From contig NZ_CAJZAG010000001.1 of the NCBI RefSeq assembly GCF_914271485.1, forward strand, positions 248,001-312,000: a DNA stretch of 64,000 bases, read 5' to 3'. Positions 29,475-39,715 of the stretch are shown piece after piece (position 1 is the first letter of the stretch; each line of letters begins with the position of its first letter). A model generated the notes under the pieces. The model did no database searches. It was not told where the DNA came from and worked only from the letters and a program-made list of their open reading frames with translations. Both the position numbers and the translations under genes were made by a program. This DNA is from Cupriavidus pampae (lineage in GTDB: Bacteria; Pseudomonadota; Gammaproteobacteria; Burkholderiales; Burkholderiaceae).

Positions 29475-30294
29475 GAAACTACCGGGACAACGCGCCGGGG
29501 CCTGGCGTCCGGTGTTCCTCACGATCTACCTGTTGTTCGCCATCGTGCCCATCTACTGGATGGTCAACATGTCGTTCAAGACCAACGAGGAGATCGTGTC
29601 CACGCTGTCGCTGTGGCCCGCGACGTTCACGCTCGAGCACTACGTGACCATCTTCACCGATGCGTCGTGGTACTCGGGCTATATCAACTCGATGATCTAC
29701 GTCGCGCTGAACACGATCATCTCGATCTCGGTCGCGTTACCGGCCGCGTATGCGTTCTCGCGCTACCAGTTCATCGGCGACAAGCATGTGTTCTTCTGGT
29801 TGCTGACCAACCGCATGACGCCGCCTGCCGTGTTCCTGCTGCCGTTCTTCCAGCTCTACACGACCATGGGGCTGATGGACACGCACCTCGGCGTGGCACT
29901 GGCGCATCTGGTGTTCAACGTACCGCTGGCGGTATGGATTCTGGAAGGCTTTATGTCGGGCGTGCCGCGCGAGATCGACGAGACCGCCTATGTGGACGGC
30001 TATTCGTTTCCTCGCTTCTTCCTGACGATCTTCCTGCCGCTGATCAAGGCCGGCGTGGGTGTGGCAGCGTTCTTCTGTTTTATGTTCAGCTGGGTGGAGC
30101 TGCTGCTCGCGCGTACGCTGACGTCCGTGAACGCCAAGCCGATCGTGGCGACGATGACGCGCACGGTGTCGGCTTCGGGGATGGACTGGGGTGTGCTGGC
30201 CGCGGCCGGTGTGCTGACCATCGTGCCGGGCGGCATCGTGATCTGGTTCGTGCGGCACTACATCGCGAAGGGCTTCGCGATGGGCCGGGTCTGA
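29467..30294 (+). CDS. glpQ: Glycerol ABC importer permease GlpQ
   Basis: The 275-residue inner-membrane protein has about six helices and the EAA loop 'IDETAYVDGYSFPRFFLTIF', typical of UgpE/MalG-type permeases. It pairs with GlpP. GAGGAGG before the ATG supports the start, which lies within the last codons of glpP. This GlpQ is a permease, not the periplasmic phosphodiesterase with the same symbol in enterobacteria. Confidence 0.87.
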   Translation: MAEKLPGQRAGAWRPVFLTIYLLFAIVPIYWMVNMSFKTNEEIVSTLSLWPATFTLEHYVTIFTDASWYSGYINSMIYVALNTIISISVALPAAYAFSRYQFIGDKHVFFWLLTNRMTPPAVFLLPFFQLYTTMGLMDTHLGVALAHLVFNVPLAVWILEGFMSGVPREIDETAYVDGYSFPRFFLTIFLPLIKAGVGVAAFFCFMFSWVELLLARTLTSVNAKPIVATMTRTVSASGMDWGVLAAAGVLTIVPGGIVIWFVRHYIAKGFAMGRV

Positions 30295-30307
30295 GGGAGG
30301 GCGATCT

Positions 30308-30616
30308 ATGCTGAGCTGGATGGTATGGACCACCCCGGTGGCCGTGTTCTTTGCAAGCGTGGTGATCATGCTGATCGGCATGACGATCTGGGAAATGCGC
30401 TCCCCCACGGTGTTGCGCAAGGGCTTTCTGCCGATTGCGACCACGCGCGGCGACCGGTTGTTTATCGGGCTGATGTGCGCGGCGTGGATCAACCTCGCGT
30501 GGGTGGGACTGGGCGAGAAGATGCAGACCTGGTTCTCGCTTGCCGAGGCGCCGTCGGTGTGGGTCAGCGCGGGTATCTCGCTGCTGGTGTTGCTGTTGAT
30601 CATGCGCAAGGGTTAA
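30308..30616 (+). CDS. glpU: DUF2160 small integral membrane protein GlpU
   Basis: The 102-residue protein has three predicted transmembrane helices (about residues 6-26, 52-68 and 83-98) with 'GMTIWEMRSPTVLRKGFLPI' between the first two. It matches the DUF2160 protein encoded between glpQ and glpV in the rhizobial glycerol operon; its role there is not established. GAGGGAGGG lies before the ATG. Confidence 0.82.
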   Translation: MLSWMVWTTPVAVFFASVVIMLIGMTIWEMRSPTVLRKGFLPIATTRGDRLFIGLMCAAWINLAWVGLGEKMQTWFSLAEAPSVWVSAGISLLVLLLIMRKG

Positions 30617-30677
30617 GACTCCTGCGTGGGTTATGTGTGTTGCAGTTGCCATATTAAAAATGGGCTGTGCCGCCTGT

Positions 30678-30722
30678 CCCTTCCCCGGGGGCGCCATCCC
30701 AGAAACAGAAATCGGGGAAGGG
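30678..30722 (+). promoter_or_regulatory. Hairpin in the glpU-glpV spacer
   Basis: CCCTTCCCCG (30678-30687) and CGGGGAAGGG (30713-30722) are perfect complements around a 25-base loop, ending 19 bases before the glpV start and just before its GAGGAG ribosome site. Such a structure between transporter genes and the binding-protein gene could protect a processed glpV transcript or attenuate read-through. There is no T run. Confidence 0.55.
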
Positions 30723-30741
30723 GGTTCCTGAGGAGACATTG

Positions 30742-32481
<1,740 letters not shown>

Positions 32482-32494
32482 TGGCTTAGCAGGT

Positions 32495-32529
32495 GAGCCC
32501 TCTCCCCTCGGGGAGAGGGCTCAAACCGT
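32495..32529. repeat. GC-rich palindromic repeat, copy 2
   Basis: GAGCCCTCTCCCC (32495-32507) pairs perfectly with GGGGAGAGGGCTC (32510-32522), and CAAACCGT follows (32522-32529). It shares the CCCTCTCCCC/GGGGAGAGGG core and tail with the copy at 1532-1580. It lies between the convergent glpV and diguanylate cyclase genes and overlaps the latter's stop codon, so it may terminate or protect both transcripts even though it lacks a T run. Confidence 0.7.
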
Positions 32530-34515
32530 AAATGTTGCCGGCGCGGTCGGCGAAGCATGCCGCGCCTTGCCGCAACGCTTGGCCTCGTAAAGCGCCATAT
32601 CCGCCCGCATAAACAGCTCGCTGATCGAACTCCCGCCATGCGGCTGGTGCAGCGCGCTACCCACACTGGCCGTCGCCACAAACGGCTGATCGCCGATCAC
32701 CAGCGGGCGCAGCGCCGCCTGCACCACCGTGCGCGCGAGCCGGTCCACCGTGCCTGGATGGCCAACATTCTCGAGAATGATCGCGAACTCGTCGCCGCCA
32801 ATGCGCGCGACCGCATCGCCCTTGCGCACGCAATGGCTGAGTCGTTCCGCAAACGCCACCAGCAGCCGATCGCCGATCGCATGCCCATGCGTGTCGTTGA
32901 CGGCCTTGAAGTCATCGAGATCCACCAGCAGCAATGCCGCGCGTTGCCCATTTGCATCCGCCCGCGCCATCACGTCGGCCAGCCGGCGATCGAAACCCTT
33001 GCGGTTGAGCAGTCCAGTCAAATGGTCCGACAGCGTCTGCGCCTCCAGCTGCCGTAACCGCGCGCGCTCATCGGTGACATTGCGCGCGAACATATGCAGC
33101 CCGGTCAGGGCATCGCGTGCCTCGTTCCATGCGGGTTGATAGGTGACCTCGAACCACGCGCCGTCCGCGCATTCACGCGTGACAGTCACCGCTTCACCGG
33201 CACGCGCCTGCGCGAGGAACGGCTCGTTGGCCACATATTCGCTGGTGCCCCACAACTCGCGCACCGTGAGTCCCACGATCTGGGCAGGTGCCAGCCCGAA
33301 GTGGTTTGCATAGGCCTGATTGACATAGGCAAACCGTTCCGACGCATCGATGAATGACACATAGTCGGGCACATGGTTGGCAATCGCCTCCATGCGCTTC
33401 TCGCTGGCGTCGGCGCGATCCTTGGCGGCTTCGAGCGCACGCTCGCGCTCGGATAGCTGATGCATGACCTCAGAGAACGCGGTAGCCAGCTCGCCGATCT
33501 CGTCCTCGCTGTCATGCTGGAGTTCGGCCACGGCCGTGGGGCGCGTGGCGAGCTGACGCACCGTGCGATGCAGGTGCTCCAGCGGCGCGAGGATATGCCG
33601 GATCAACAGCCACATCAGCGCGCCCGCGACCAGCAGCGACATGACGCCAGCAATCACCGCGCGCTGACGAATCTCGATCAACGGCGAAAACGCTTCCTGC
33701 GCCGGGAGCACCGCCACCACCTGCCAGCCATTGGCCTCGAGCGCATGCCGCGCGACGATGGGTTGCTTTGGCGCGAACCACTCCCATGCGGACTTGGGTT
33801 GCTCGGCCCCGCAGGACTCGCCCTCGGCGCGCGCGGGTTGCAGTACCGTGCCGGCCACCGGATGCAATGCGTAGCGCGGATTGGAAGGGGCCGAGACCAG
33901 GCAGTAGTAACCGGTCACGCCCACGCGGCTGCGCGAGAGCTCGCGCAGGAAGTTGTGCCCGTTGAGGTTCAGGACGCCCGCGACCACGGCGCGCAATTCG
34001 CCCTTGGGGCCATGAAGCGGCACCGCCAGAATCACGCCCGGTGAGTTGGAATAACGGCCCTGGATCAGATCCGAGACGACAAACGGGGCACCCCTGAGAA
34101 TGGCGCGGAAATATTCACGTTCGCTGACGTTGGCTTTGTAGCCCTCGGGCACGGCAGTGCTGAACGCAAGCGTGCCGTCGGGCCAGGCCATGAGTACTGC
34201 GTTGAAGCTCTCGGGCATGTCCACGGCGCCCGTGGCGAGACGGCGCAACTCCGTTGCCGGCCGCGCGAGGGCCGGCTCGAGCTGTTTCGCCAGCCGGCGC
34301 AGTACGACCTCGCGCGACTCGAGCTTTTCATCGAGTTGCTCGGCGACCATCTTGACACGCGTATCCTGCTGGTCCTGAAGCAGACCTTTGAGGCTTTCGT
34401 ACGCGTAGTACTGCGAGAACCCTGCGCTGACCACAAGGACCAGCGTGGCCACGAGCGCAGTCGCAAGAGCCATCCGGTACTTCAGAGAGTGCCGCATGTT
34501 TATGTTCTTTTTCAT
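32521..34515 (-). CDS. Membrane diguanylate cyclase with Cache, HAMP and PAS domains
   Basis: The 664-residue protein has a transmembrane helix near residues 14-33, a periplasmic Cache-type sensor (about 40-285), a second helix (about 288-310), HAMP, a PAS domain ('MEAIANHVPDYVSFIDASER' onward) and a C-terminal GGDEF domain. GGDEF is intact (573-577) with an I-site RKGD (564-567), so it should synthesise c-di-GMP under product inhibition. It is convergent with the glycerol operon. An ATG six codons later (34497) is an alternative start. The sensed signal is unknown. Confidence 0.9.
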   Translation of the reverse strand: MKKNINMRHSLKYRMALATALVATLVLVVSAGFSQYYAYESLKGLLQDQQDTRVKMVAEQLDEKLESREVVLRRLAKQLEPALARPATELRRLATGAVDMPESFNAVLMAWPDGTLAFSTAVPEGYKANVSEREYFRAILRGAPFVVSDLIQGRYSNSPGVILAVPLHGPKGELRAVVAGVLNLNGHNFLRELSRSRVGVTGYYCLVSAPSNPRYALHPVAGTVLQPARAEGESCGAEQPKSAWEWFAPKQPIVARHALEANGWQVVAVLPAQEAFSPLIEIRQRAVIAGVMSLLVAGALMWLLIRHILAPLEHLHRTVRQLATRPTAVAELQHDSEDEIGELATAFSEVMHQLSERERALEAAKDRADASEKRMEAIANHVPDYVSFIDASERFAYVNQAYANHFGLAPAQIVGLTVRELWGTSEYVANEPFLAQARAGEAVTVTRECADGAWFEVTYQPAWNEARDALTGLHMFARNVTDERARLRQLEAQTLSDHLTGLLNRKGFDRRLADVMARADANGQRAALLLVDLDDFKAVNDTHGHAIGDRLLVAFAERLSHCVRKGDAVARIGGDEFAIILENVGHPGTVDRLARTVVQAALRPLVIGDQPFVATASVGSALHQPHGGSSISELFMRADMALYEAKRCGKARHASPTAPATFTV

Positions 34516-34804
34516 GCGCGCTCAGGCCTCAGGTATGGCAAGCCTTGCGCGCACTGACCCGTTCTTTTGGTGCCAGGGCTTTTGTGCTGCAACCCGCCCG
34601 TTTCTTGGCACTGGTTGGCAGCGTAGCAGATGTGCACCCGCGTAAACGCGGACTAATCCAAATGGATGTGTCCGATCGCACGCTAAGTGCATGGTGCGAT
34701 ACCGAGGTTTTGGCGTCTGTCCGATGGTTGCCTACCATCGTGTGGGGCATCGTCCCTCGAAGTGAATTACCATCCATATTTCCCAGAAGAGGAACCGGTT
34801 CCAA
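34516..34804. other. Divergent intergenic region
   Basis: This 289-base stretch separates the diguanylate cyclase and hydrolase genes, which are divergent. It should contain both promoters. I find no tRNA, small gene or convincing promoter pair; a TGGCAC-like element near 34602 does not have a correctly spaced -12 GC for sigma-54. Confidence 0.45.
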
Positions 34805-35413
34805 ATGTCCACTCCATCCGCTCCATTCACCTTGCTCGACGCTGCGGGCGCGAGCCGCAAGCCTTCCGCCTGGCAGGACGCCGTGCTGGTGGTCGTCGAT
34901 CACCAGCAGGAGTACGTCGATGGCCGCCTGCCGCTGGTCGGTATGCCGTCGGCCGTCGCGGCCTGCGCCGAGCTGCTCGCGTTGGCGCGCGCGCATGGCA
35001 CGCCCGTCGTGCATGTGGTTCACCACGGCAAGGCCGGTGGCGCGTTCGATCCTGCAACGCGATTTGCCAGCCTGATCGAGGGCCTCGAGGCGCGCGACGA
35101 CGAGACGACCGTGGTCAAGCACCTGCCCAACAGCTTCGCGGGTACAGAACTCGCCGCCAAGCTGGAGGCGCTGGGCCGCAAGGAGCTGATCGTCGCGGGC
35201 TTCCAGACGCATATGTGCATAAGCGCCACGGTACGGTCCGCGCTCGATCACGGCTATCGCTGCACGCTGGTGGCGGCGGCCTGCGCCACGCGCGATCTGC
35301 CCGATCCGCTCGGTGGCGAGCCGTTGCCCGCCGCGGAACTGCATCGCGTGACGCTGGCCGCGCTGCATGACCGCTTTGCCACGGTGGTGGCGGACGCTTC
35401 GGTCTGGCGTTGA
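34805..35413 (+). CDS. Isochorismatase-family cysteine hydrolase
   Basis: The 202-residue cytoplasmic protein has the catalytic triad of the family: Asp32 (VVVDHQQEY), Lys105 (VVKHLPNSF) and Cys138 (FQTHMCISATVRSA), with the usual cis-peptide segment before the cysteine. Family members hydrolyse isochorismate, nicotinamide, or other amides and ureido compounds; the sequence does not fix the substrate. It stands alone between a divergent cyclase and waaC. Confidence 0.85.
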   Translation: MSTPSAPFTLLDAAGASRKPSAWQDAVLVVVDHQQEYVDGRLPLVGMPSAVAACAELLALARAHGTPVVHVVHHGKAGGAFDPATRFASLIEGLEARDDETTVVKHLPNSFAGTELAAKLEALGRKELIVAGFQTHMCISATVRSALDHGYRCTLVAAACATRDLPDPLGGEPLPAAELHRVTLAALHDRFATVVADASVWR

Positions 35414-35500
35414 GCGACGACGAGTGTGAGGCTGGGGCTGCCGGCTCAGGCATACTAGCGGCTTCGCAAATTTGACCGGCCCCGGCCGCGGCTCCTCCGC

Positions 35501-36517
35501 ATGAAGCGCATTCTCGTCATCAAGATCACCTCGCTGGGCGATATGGTCCACACGCTGCCGCTGATCTCCGATCTGCGCCGCGCATATCCCGAAGCGAAGA
35601 TCGACTGGGTCGCGGATGCCTCGTGCGCGGACATTCCGAGCTGGGCCGTCGGTGTCGATCGCGTGATCTCGCCGCCGTTGCGCGGCTTCAAGAAGCAGCG
35701 CAGCCTGCGTAATCTCGGCGGCATTCTCAAGGCCGTGCGTGCGTTGCGGCGCGAGAAATACGATGCCGTGGTCGATGTCCACGGCGTTATGAAGAGCGCG
35801 ATCGTGGCGCGGCTGGCGCGGTCGCCACGCCGCTATGGCTATGGCGCCGAGTTCCTCGGCGAACCGCAGGCCGTGTTTGCCTATACCGATATCTTCGGGC
35901 CGCATGGCGACGCCACCTGTCGGCACAAGATGCGTATGGTCGTCGCCAACGCGCTTGGCTACGAGATCGAACCGCGCGAGCACAACGCGCTGCGCGTGCC
36001 GGCGCCGGCCACTCCGCTTAACGCCGATGGCGTGCCGCGCTGCATGTTGTTCCACGCGACGTCCGCCGAGATCAAGAAATGGCCGCAGGCCAGCTGGATC
36101 CGCGTGGGGCAGGAGCTTGCGCGTCGCGGCTATCGCATCCAGCTGCCCTGGGGTTCCGACAAGGAGCGCGCGGAGTCCGAGGCACTGGCCGCCGAGATTC
36201 CTGGCGCTGAGGTGCTGCCGAAGATGACCATCACCGAAGTCGCGCAACGTGTGGACGCCTCGGCGCTCGTGGTCGGCATGGACACTGGCTTCGTGCATCT
36301 GGCCGATGCGCTCGGCAAGCCGTCGGTGATGTTGTTCACAGCCACCGATGCGAAGCACTTCGGTATTCATACGCCGGGGCAGTCGCTCTCGATCGGCGAT
36401 CGTGGCGCGCCGCCGACGGTCGAGGACGTGCTCGCCGCGGTCGACCATGTCACCGCGCCTCAGGTGGCCGGGTCTGTGGGGGCCGCGGGGTCCAACAAGG
36501 CGCAGTCCCCGGCGTAA
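35501..36517 (+). CDS. waaC: Lipopolysaccharide heptosyltransferase I
   Basis: The 338-residue family GT9 enzyme adds the first heptose to Kdo2-lipid A at the inner face of the inner membrane. It begins MKRILVIKITSLGDMVHTLP, the typical WaaC start, and has 'HATSAEIKKWP' and the C-terminal 'VGMDTGFVHLADALGKPSVMLF' donor-binding segment. Its last 58 bases overlap the convergent gene at 36460-37137. The C-terminal 20 residues (AGSVGAAGSNKAQSPA) are an unstructured extension. Confidence 0.92.
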   Translation: MKRILVIKITSLGDMVHTLPLISDLRRAYPEAKIDWVADASCADIPSWAVGVDRVISPPLRGFKKQRSLRNLGGILKAVRALRREKYDAVVDVHGVMKSAIVARLARSPRRYGYGAEFLGEPQAVFAYTDIFGPHGDATCRHKMRMVVANALGYEIEPREHNALRVPAPATPLNADGVPRCMLFHATSAEIKKWPQASWIRVGQELARRGYRIQLPWGSDKERAESEALAAEIPGAEVLPKMTITEVAQRVDASALVVGMDTGFVHLADALGKPSVMLFTATDAKHFGIHTPGQSLSIGDRGAPPTVEDVLAAVDHVTAPQVAGSVGAAGSNKAQSPA

Positions 36518-37137
36518 TGCCAGTATTCGAAGCGCAGCACCGTCAGGCCATCCGCGCTCGTTACCACATCCAGCACATGCGGCACCTGCCGCAACCACAT
36601 CAGCGATGAATAGCGTGCCACACCGGCCAGTCCGGCCGGTGGCGGCAGCCGCTCGCCATGACGCAACGCGAGCCGCAGGATATGCACGGGCACGAAGTGC
36701 ACACGGTCTTGCATACGGGCGAGCGCGGGTTCGGTGTAGAACAGTGGTTCCTGCGATAGCGCCATAAAGTGCTGACGCAGTGTGCCCACGGCGTCGGGCG
36801 GGACCGGCGCGCCGCTGCCGATCACATCGAGCGGTGTCATGCCGCGCACGCGCGAGGTCCAGAGCCCGCCGACCACCAGCACGGCATCGCGCATGTCGGG
36901 CTCGGGCAAGAACGCATGACAGGCCCATACCGCGATGACGTCGCCGTCGAGGTTCATCAACTGCCCGCGCCGCGCATGGGCGCGCAGGTAGCCGATCACA
37001 CAGCCGAGCTCGTCGTCGTAGACGGGCAGGGCGTCGCACGGCAGTCGCCGCGGCCGCACCTCGAAGATGCCGGCCGCCGCGGGATAGCGCCCGGTCCACG
37101 GTAGCGCCTGCGCGCAGGCTGCATCGATCGCCCACAT
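36460..37137 (-). CDS. Conserved protein of unknown function
   Basis: The 225-residue protein has no signal peptide, membrane helix or domain I recognise. Noticeable segments are 'LGCVIGYLRAHARRGQLMNLDG', 'AVLVVGGLWTSRVRGMTP' and a C-terminal 'RFEYWHYAGDCALLDPA'. Base composition and codon use are like its neighbours. It converges on waaC and overlaps its end by 58 bases, so either the two genes truly overlap or the tail of one is mis-set; both stops are clear. Confidence 0.6.
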   Translation of the reverse strand: MWAIDAACAQALPWTGRYPAAAGIFEVRPRRLPCDALPVYDDELGCVIGYLRAHARRGQLMNLDGDVIAVWACHAFLPEPDMRDAVLVVGGLWTSRVRGMTPLDVIGSGAPVPPDAVGTLRQHFMALSQEPLFYTEPALARMQDRVHFVPVHILRLALRHGERLPPPAGLAGVARYSSLMWLRQVPHVLDVVTSADGLTVLRFEYWHYAGDCALLDPAAPTDPAT

Positions 37138-37251
37138 CCGGTAAGCACTCCATGGCCTTGAAAAGACCTTACGCTATACCGGTGCGGCCGCGTTGCCGAT
37201 CGCTATCGCCTGAATTCGCTCCGCTTGTTGCGTGTGGCGATCTCGTGTGCA

Positions 37252-37911
37252 TTAACGAGGTCGAATCATCTCGAACTTGTCGCCGGTCTGCGCATACTCG
37301 GCGCGATAACCGGCGCGCATGATTGGCTGCGCGAGGAACGTGTCGAACAGGCCGTCCTTGAGGAACTCGTCGCGGATATGCACGCCAACCACCTGGCCCA
37401 GCACCAGCCAGTTGGACATCGCTTCTCCGTCGATGTTGGTCAGGCGAATCACCTGCATGACCTTGCACTCGAGCGCCGCCGGGGACTCCGCCACATGCGG
37501 CACGTTGACACTATGGCCCGCAACCGGCGTGAGGCCCGCGAGCGTAAATTCGTCGACATCGCTCGGCACGGTGGCCGAGGTGGCATTCATCTTTTCCGCC
37601 AGCGACAGGCTGGCCATGTTCCACACGAACTCGCCGGTGGCTTCGACATTGCGGACCGTATCCTTGTAGCCCTCGCTCGAAAAGCCAATGACCGGCGGAT
37701 TGCCCGCGAACGCACCGAAGAAGCTGTACGGCGCAAGATTGAAGCGGCCTTCCGCATCGCGACTGGAAATCCAGCCAATCATGCGCGGCGCCACGATGGC
37801 CTTGAACGGATCATGCGCCAGACGATGACCCTCTTCGGGCCGGTAGAAGTGCACGCCGGCGGCGCGCGTGGAATCGGTCATGGAAATCTGCCCGTGGGTC
37901 GAGAAAGTCAT
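37252..37911 (-). CDS. Flavin reductase-like FMN-binding split-barrel protein
   Basis: The 219-residue protein has the flavin_reduct split-barrel pattern: 'IVAPRMIGWISSRDAEGRFNLAPYSFFGAFAGNPPVIGFSSEG' in pieces, then 'DTVRNVEATGEFVWNMAS' and 'PAALECKVMQVIRL'. Members bind FMN and reduce flavin or act as oxidoreductase partners; no partner monooxygenase is adjacent. The second methionine (37881) is an equally good start, preceded by GGGCAGA. Confidence 0.78.
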   Translation of the reverse strand: MTFSTHGQISMTDSTRAAGVHFYRPEEGHRLAHDPFKAIVAPRMIGWISSRDAEGRFNLAPYSFFGAFAGNPPVIGFSSEGYKDTVRNVEATGEFVWNMASLSLAEKMNATSATVPSDVDEFTLAGLTPVAGHSVNVPHVAESPAALECKVMQVIRLTNIDGEAMSNWLVLGQVVGVHIRDEFLKDGLFDTFLAQPIMRAGYRAEYAQTGDKFEMIRPR

Positions 37912-37944
37912 TAGTCTCGCACGGCTCGCCGACGCCCGCCCAAA

Positions 37945-37979
37945 AGCAAAGGCCCCCGGATTTCCGAGGGCCTGCTTAA
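37945..37979 (-). terminator. Intrinsic terminator for the 38 kb two-gene unit
   Basis: On the minus strand AGGCCCTCGG pairs with CCGGGGGCCT (one mismatch) around a short AAAT-containing loop, followed by TTTGCTTTT. It lies 34 bases after the stop of the membrane-protein gene at 38013 and between it and the flavin reductase gene, which starts just beyond. Confidence 0.75.
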
Positions 37980-38012
37980 CACGATGAACGATCTAAACAA
38001 TCGCATAGGGGT

Positions 38013-38513
38013 TTAGCCTCCGCCAAGGATTTGCTCGATGGTCTGTCTCAACAGATGGGTTGGGCCCGTGACGAGGACCCACGCAATGCCGGTCACGCCG
38101 GCGGTCAGTAGCACGGTCACCAGATTGGCGACGATGCTTTCGACGACGCGATGCCGGAAACTTCGCCCTCGTGCCGAGGCTGCTTTCCAACGTTGCCCGT
38201 TTGGTTGTGCGGTCTCGGCGATCTGCAGGAAAGCCTCGAGCATGCCGACAGCCTGCTTGCGATACTGTTCGATCTGAGATGGCATGCCGGAGAACGCGGC
38301 GAAGCGCTCTGCAATCTCCCGATCCGTGGGCTCAGCGCCATCGTGCGTCGCCCGGAATGCCTGGATCCATTCCAGCTTCTGCCGCTTGTAGAGCGTATAG
38401 GCCACCATGCCCACGACGTCGTCATCGGCGTCGACGAGGCGTGGAAAAACCGGGCTGTATTGTCGTGGCATGGAAGCGGGTGGCCCTGTGCTTTCACTCG
38501 GGCGTCCTTGCAT
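38013..38513 (-). CDS. Unknown protein with C-terminal membrane segment
   Basis: The 166-residue protein has a soluble N-terminal part with 'DVVGMVAYTLYKRQKLEWIQAFR' (about residues 32-54), a helical region 'IEQYRKQAVGMLEAFLQIAE', a basic stretch, and a hydrophobic helix near the C terminus (VANLVTVLLTAGVTGIAWVLV, about 128-148) followed by 'LLRQTIEQILGGG'. The layout is that of a small single-pass or membrane-associated effector-like protein; I do not recognise a family with certainty. The ATG at 38513 has GAGAGG eight bases upstream and overlaps the preceding gene by 20 bases, indicating coupling. It has its own terminator. Confidence 0.6.
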   Translation of the reverse strand: MQGRPSESTGPPASMPRQYSPVFPRLVDADDDVVGMVAYTLYKRQKLEWIQAFRATHDGAEPTDREIAERFAAFSGMPSQIEQYRKQAVGMLEAFLQIAETAQPNGQRWKAASARGRSFRHRVVESIVANLVTVLLTAGVTGIAWVLVTGPTHLLRQTIEQILGGG

Positions 38514-38706
38514 TCCGCATCCTCTCGTCGTGGAGGCGCACCGCGAGCTTGAACATCCGTCGCGCCTCTTCGAATGTCAGCTTGATACTCCGCGCTCGCG
38601 CCGCGACCTCGGGTGGGCAGGAGTCCAGGTACGCTTCCACTTTGCCGCGGCGAATAACATCGCAGGCAAGCAGGACACGTTCACGGTAGGTTGGGTTCTC
38701 TCTCAT
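38494..38706 (-). CDS. Small unknown protein coupled to the membrane protein
   Basis: The 70-residue basic protein begins MRENPTYRERVLLACDVIRRG and contains 'RARSIKLTFEEARRMFKLAVRL', likely helical. GGAG lies eight bases before the ATG at 38706; an in-frame ATG at 38727 lacks this spacing. It ends inside the next gene. No domain is recognised. The pair may act together, but no function can be assigned. Confidence 0.55.
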   Translation of the reverse strand: MRENPTYRERVLLACDVIRRGKVEAYLDSCPPEVAARARSIKLTFEEARRMFKLAVRLHDERMRNARTPE

Positions 38707-38936
38707 TTGGTTTGCTCCACTATCCATCGAGCCGCCCCATGCAACTCGCCACCGAGTCTACCAATCGCTCTCCCTCCCTTCTCTCGTATCTCTACGAATC
38801 TTCACCGCTCCATTTGCCTGGTTTGCGTGCGAGCGGTGCTTGACGGCTTCACGGTCGCGGTCGACACTCACGGCATTTCGGGGCGGCGGCTGGCGTGGAT
38901 GCCGAGTCGAAGCTGCACGCTACGTAGGAGAAGGGG

Positions 38937-39638
38937 TTGTCATCTGAAGCAGGAACGCCGGGCGGTGAGCGCAGCGGCAGCGATGGGAAAGAGCGGGCCC
39001 ACGAGGTCGGCGACGCGGAGCGAGCCGCGCTCTATCGGGTCATCGCGTTGCGGCGCGACTGCCGTCACTTCACGCCCGGTCCGCCATTGCCCGACACGCA
39101 GCTCGAGCGGTTGCTGCATGCGGCCAACCAGGCGCCCTCGGTTGGCCTGATGCAACCATGGCGCTTCATGCGGCTGAGCACCCCCGCATGGCGCGAGCGT
39201 CTGCTGCCACTGGTGGACGCGGAGCGCCTCGCTACCGCTCAGGCACTGGGAGAGCGCGAAGCCGAGTTCCTGCGCATCAAGGTGGAAGGCATCCGCGATT
39301 GCGCGGAGCTGCTCGCCATCGTATTGCCCCCCGACGACGGCACCGTGTTCGGCCGCCGCACCATGCCGCAGGACATGGCGCTCGCGTCCGCCGCCTGCGC
39401 CGTCCAGAACCTGTGGCTGGCGGCACGTGCGGAGAACCTCGGACTCGGTTGGGTATCGATGTTCGACCCACAGGCGCTGGCCCGCATGCTGCAGCTACCT
39501 GAAGGCGCTCGGCCGCTCGGATTGCTGTGCCTCGGACCGGTGCCGGCGTTCTACGATGCGCCGATGCTCGAAGAGCTCGGCTGGCGCCACCGTCGTCCGT
39601 TGCGGGAGATGCTGTGGGAGCCGACGCAGCACGCCTGA
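38937..39638 (+). CDS. bluB: 5,6-dimethylbenzimidazole synthase BluB
   Basis: The 233-residue flavoenzyme of the nitroreductase superfamily cleaves reduced FMN with oxygen to make 5,6-dimethylbenzimidazole, the lower ligand of cobalamin. Family segments include 'RAALYRVIALRRDCRHFTPG', 'AANQAPSVGLMQPWRFM' and 'ENLGLGWVSMFDP'. The frame has no early ATG; a TTG at 38937 with AGGAG seven bases upstream is the likely start. No other cobalamin genes are in the window. Confidence 0.88.
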   Translation: MSSEAGTPGGERSGSDGKERAHEVGDAERAALYRVIALRRDCRHFTPGPPLPDTQLERLLHAANQAPSVGLMQPWRFMRLSTPAWRERLLPLVDAERLATAQALGEREAEFLRIKVEGIRDCAELLAIVLPPDDGTVFGRRTMPQDMALASAACAVQNLWLAARAENLGLGWVSMFDPQALARMLQLPEGARPLGLLCLGPVPAFYDAPMLEELGWRHRRPLREMLWEPTQHA

Positions 39639-39676
39639 GGCGCGTGCGTATGTCGGCGCAGCATCGGCGCAGAAAC

Positions 39677-39705
39677 AAAAAAGCCAGCGCGAGGCTGGCT
39701 TTTTG
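39677..39705. terminator. Bidirectional intrinsic terminator
   Basis: AAAAAAGCCAGC and GCTGGCTTTTT form a strong stem with loop GCGAG, with a T run on both strands. It lies 38 bases after bluB (plus) and 11 bases beyond the 3' end of the tRNA gene (minus), so it can serve both transcripts. Confidence 0.9.
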
Positions 39706-39715
39706 GCATTGAATT

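Noticed and set aside
34602..34622. Sigma-54 promoter (TGGCAC...GGCA)
   Set aside because: The distance between the GG and GC elements is one base too short for a -24/-12 promoter.
34529..37153. An 874-codon open frame on the minus strand
   Set aside because: It runs antisense through the isochorismatase-like gene and waaC, which both have clear family motifs, and shows no domain itself.
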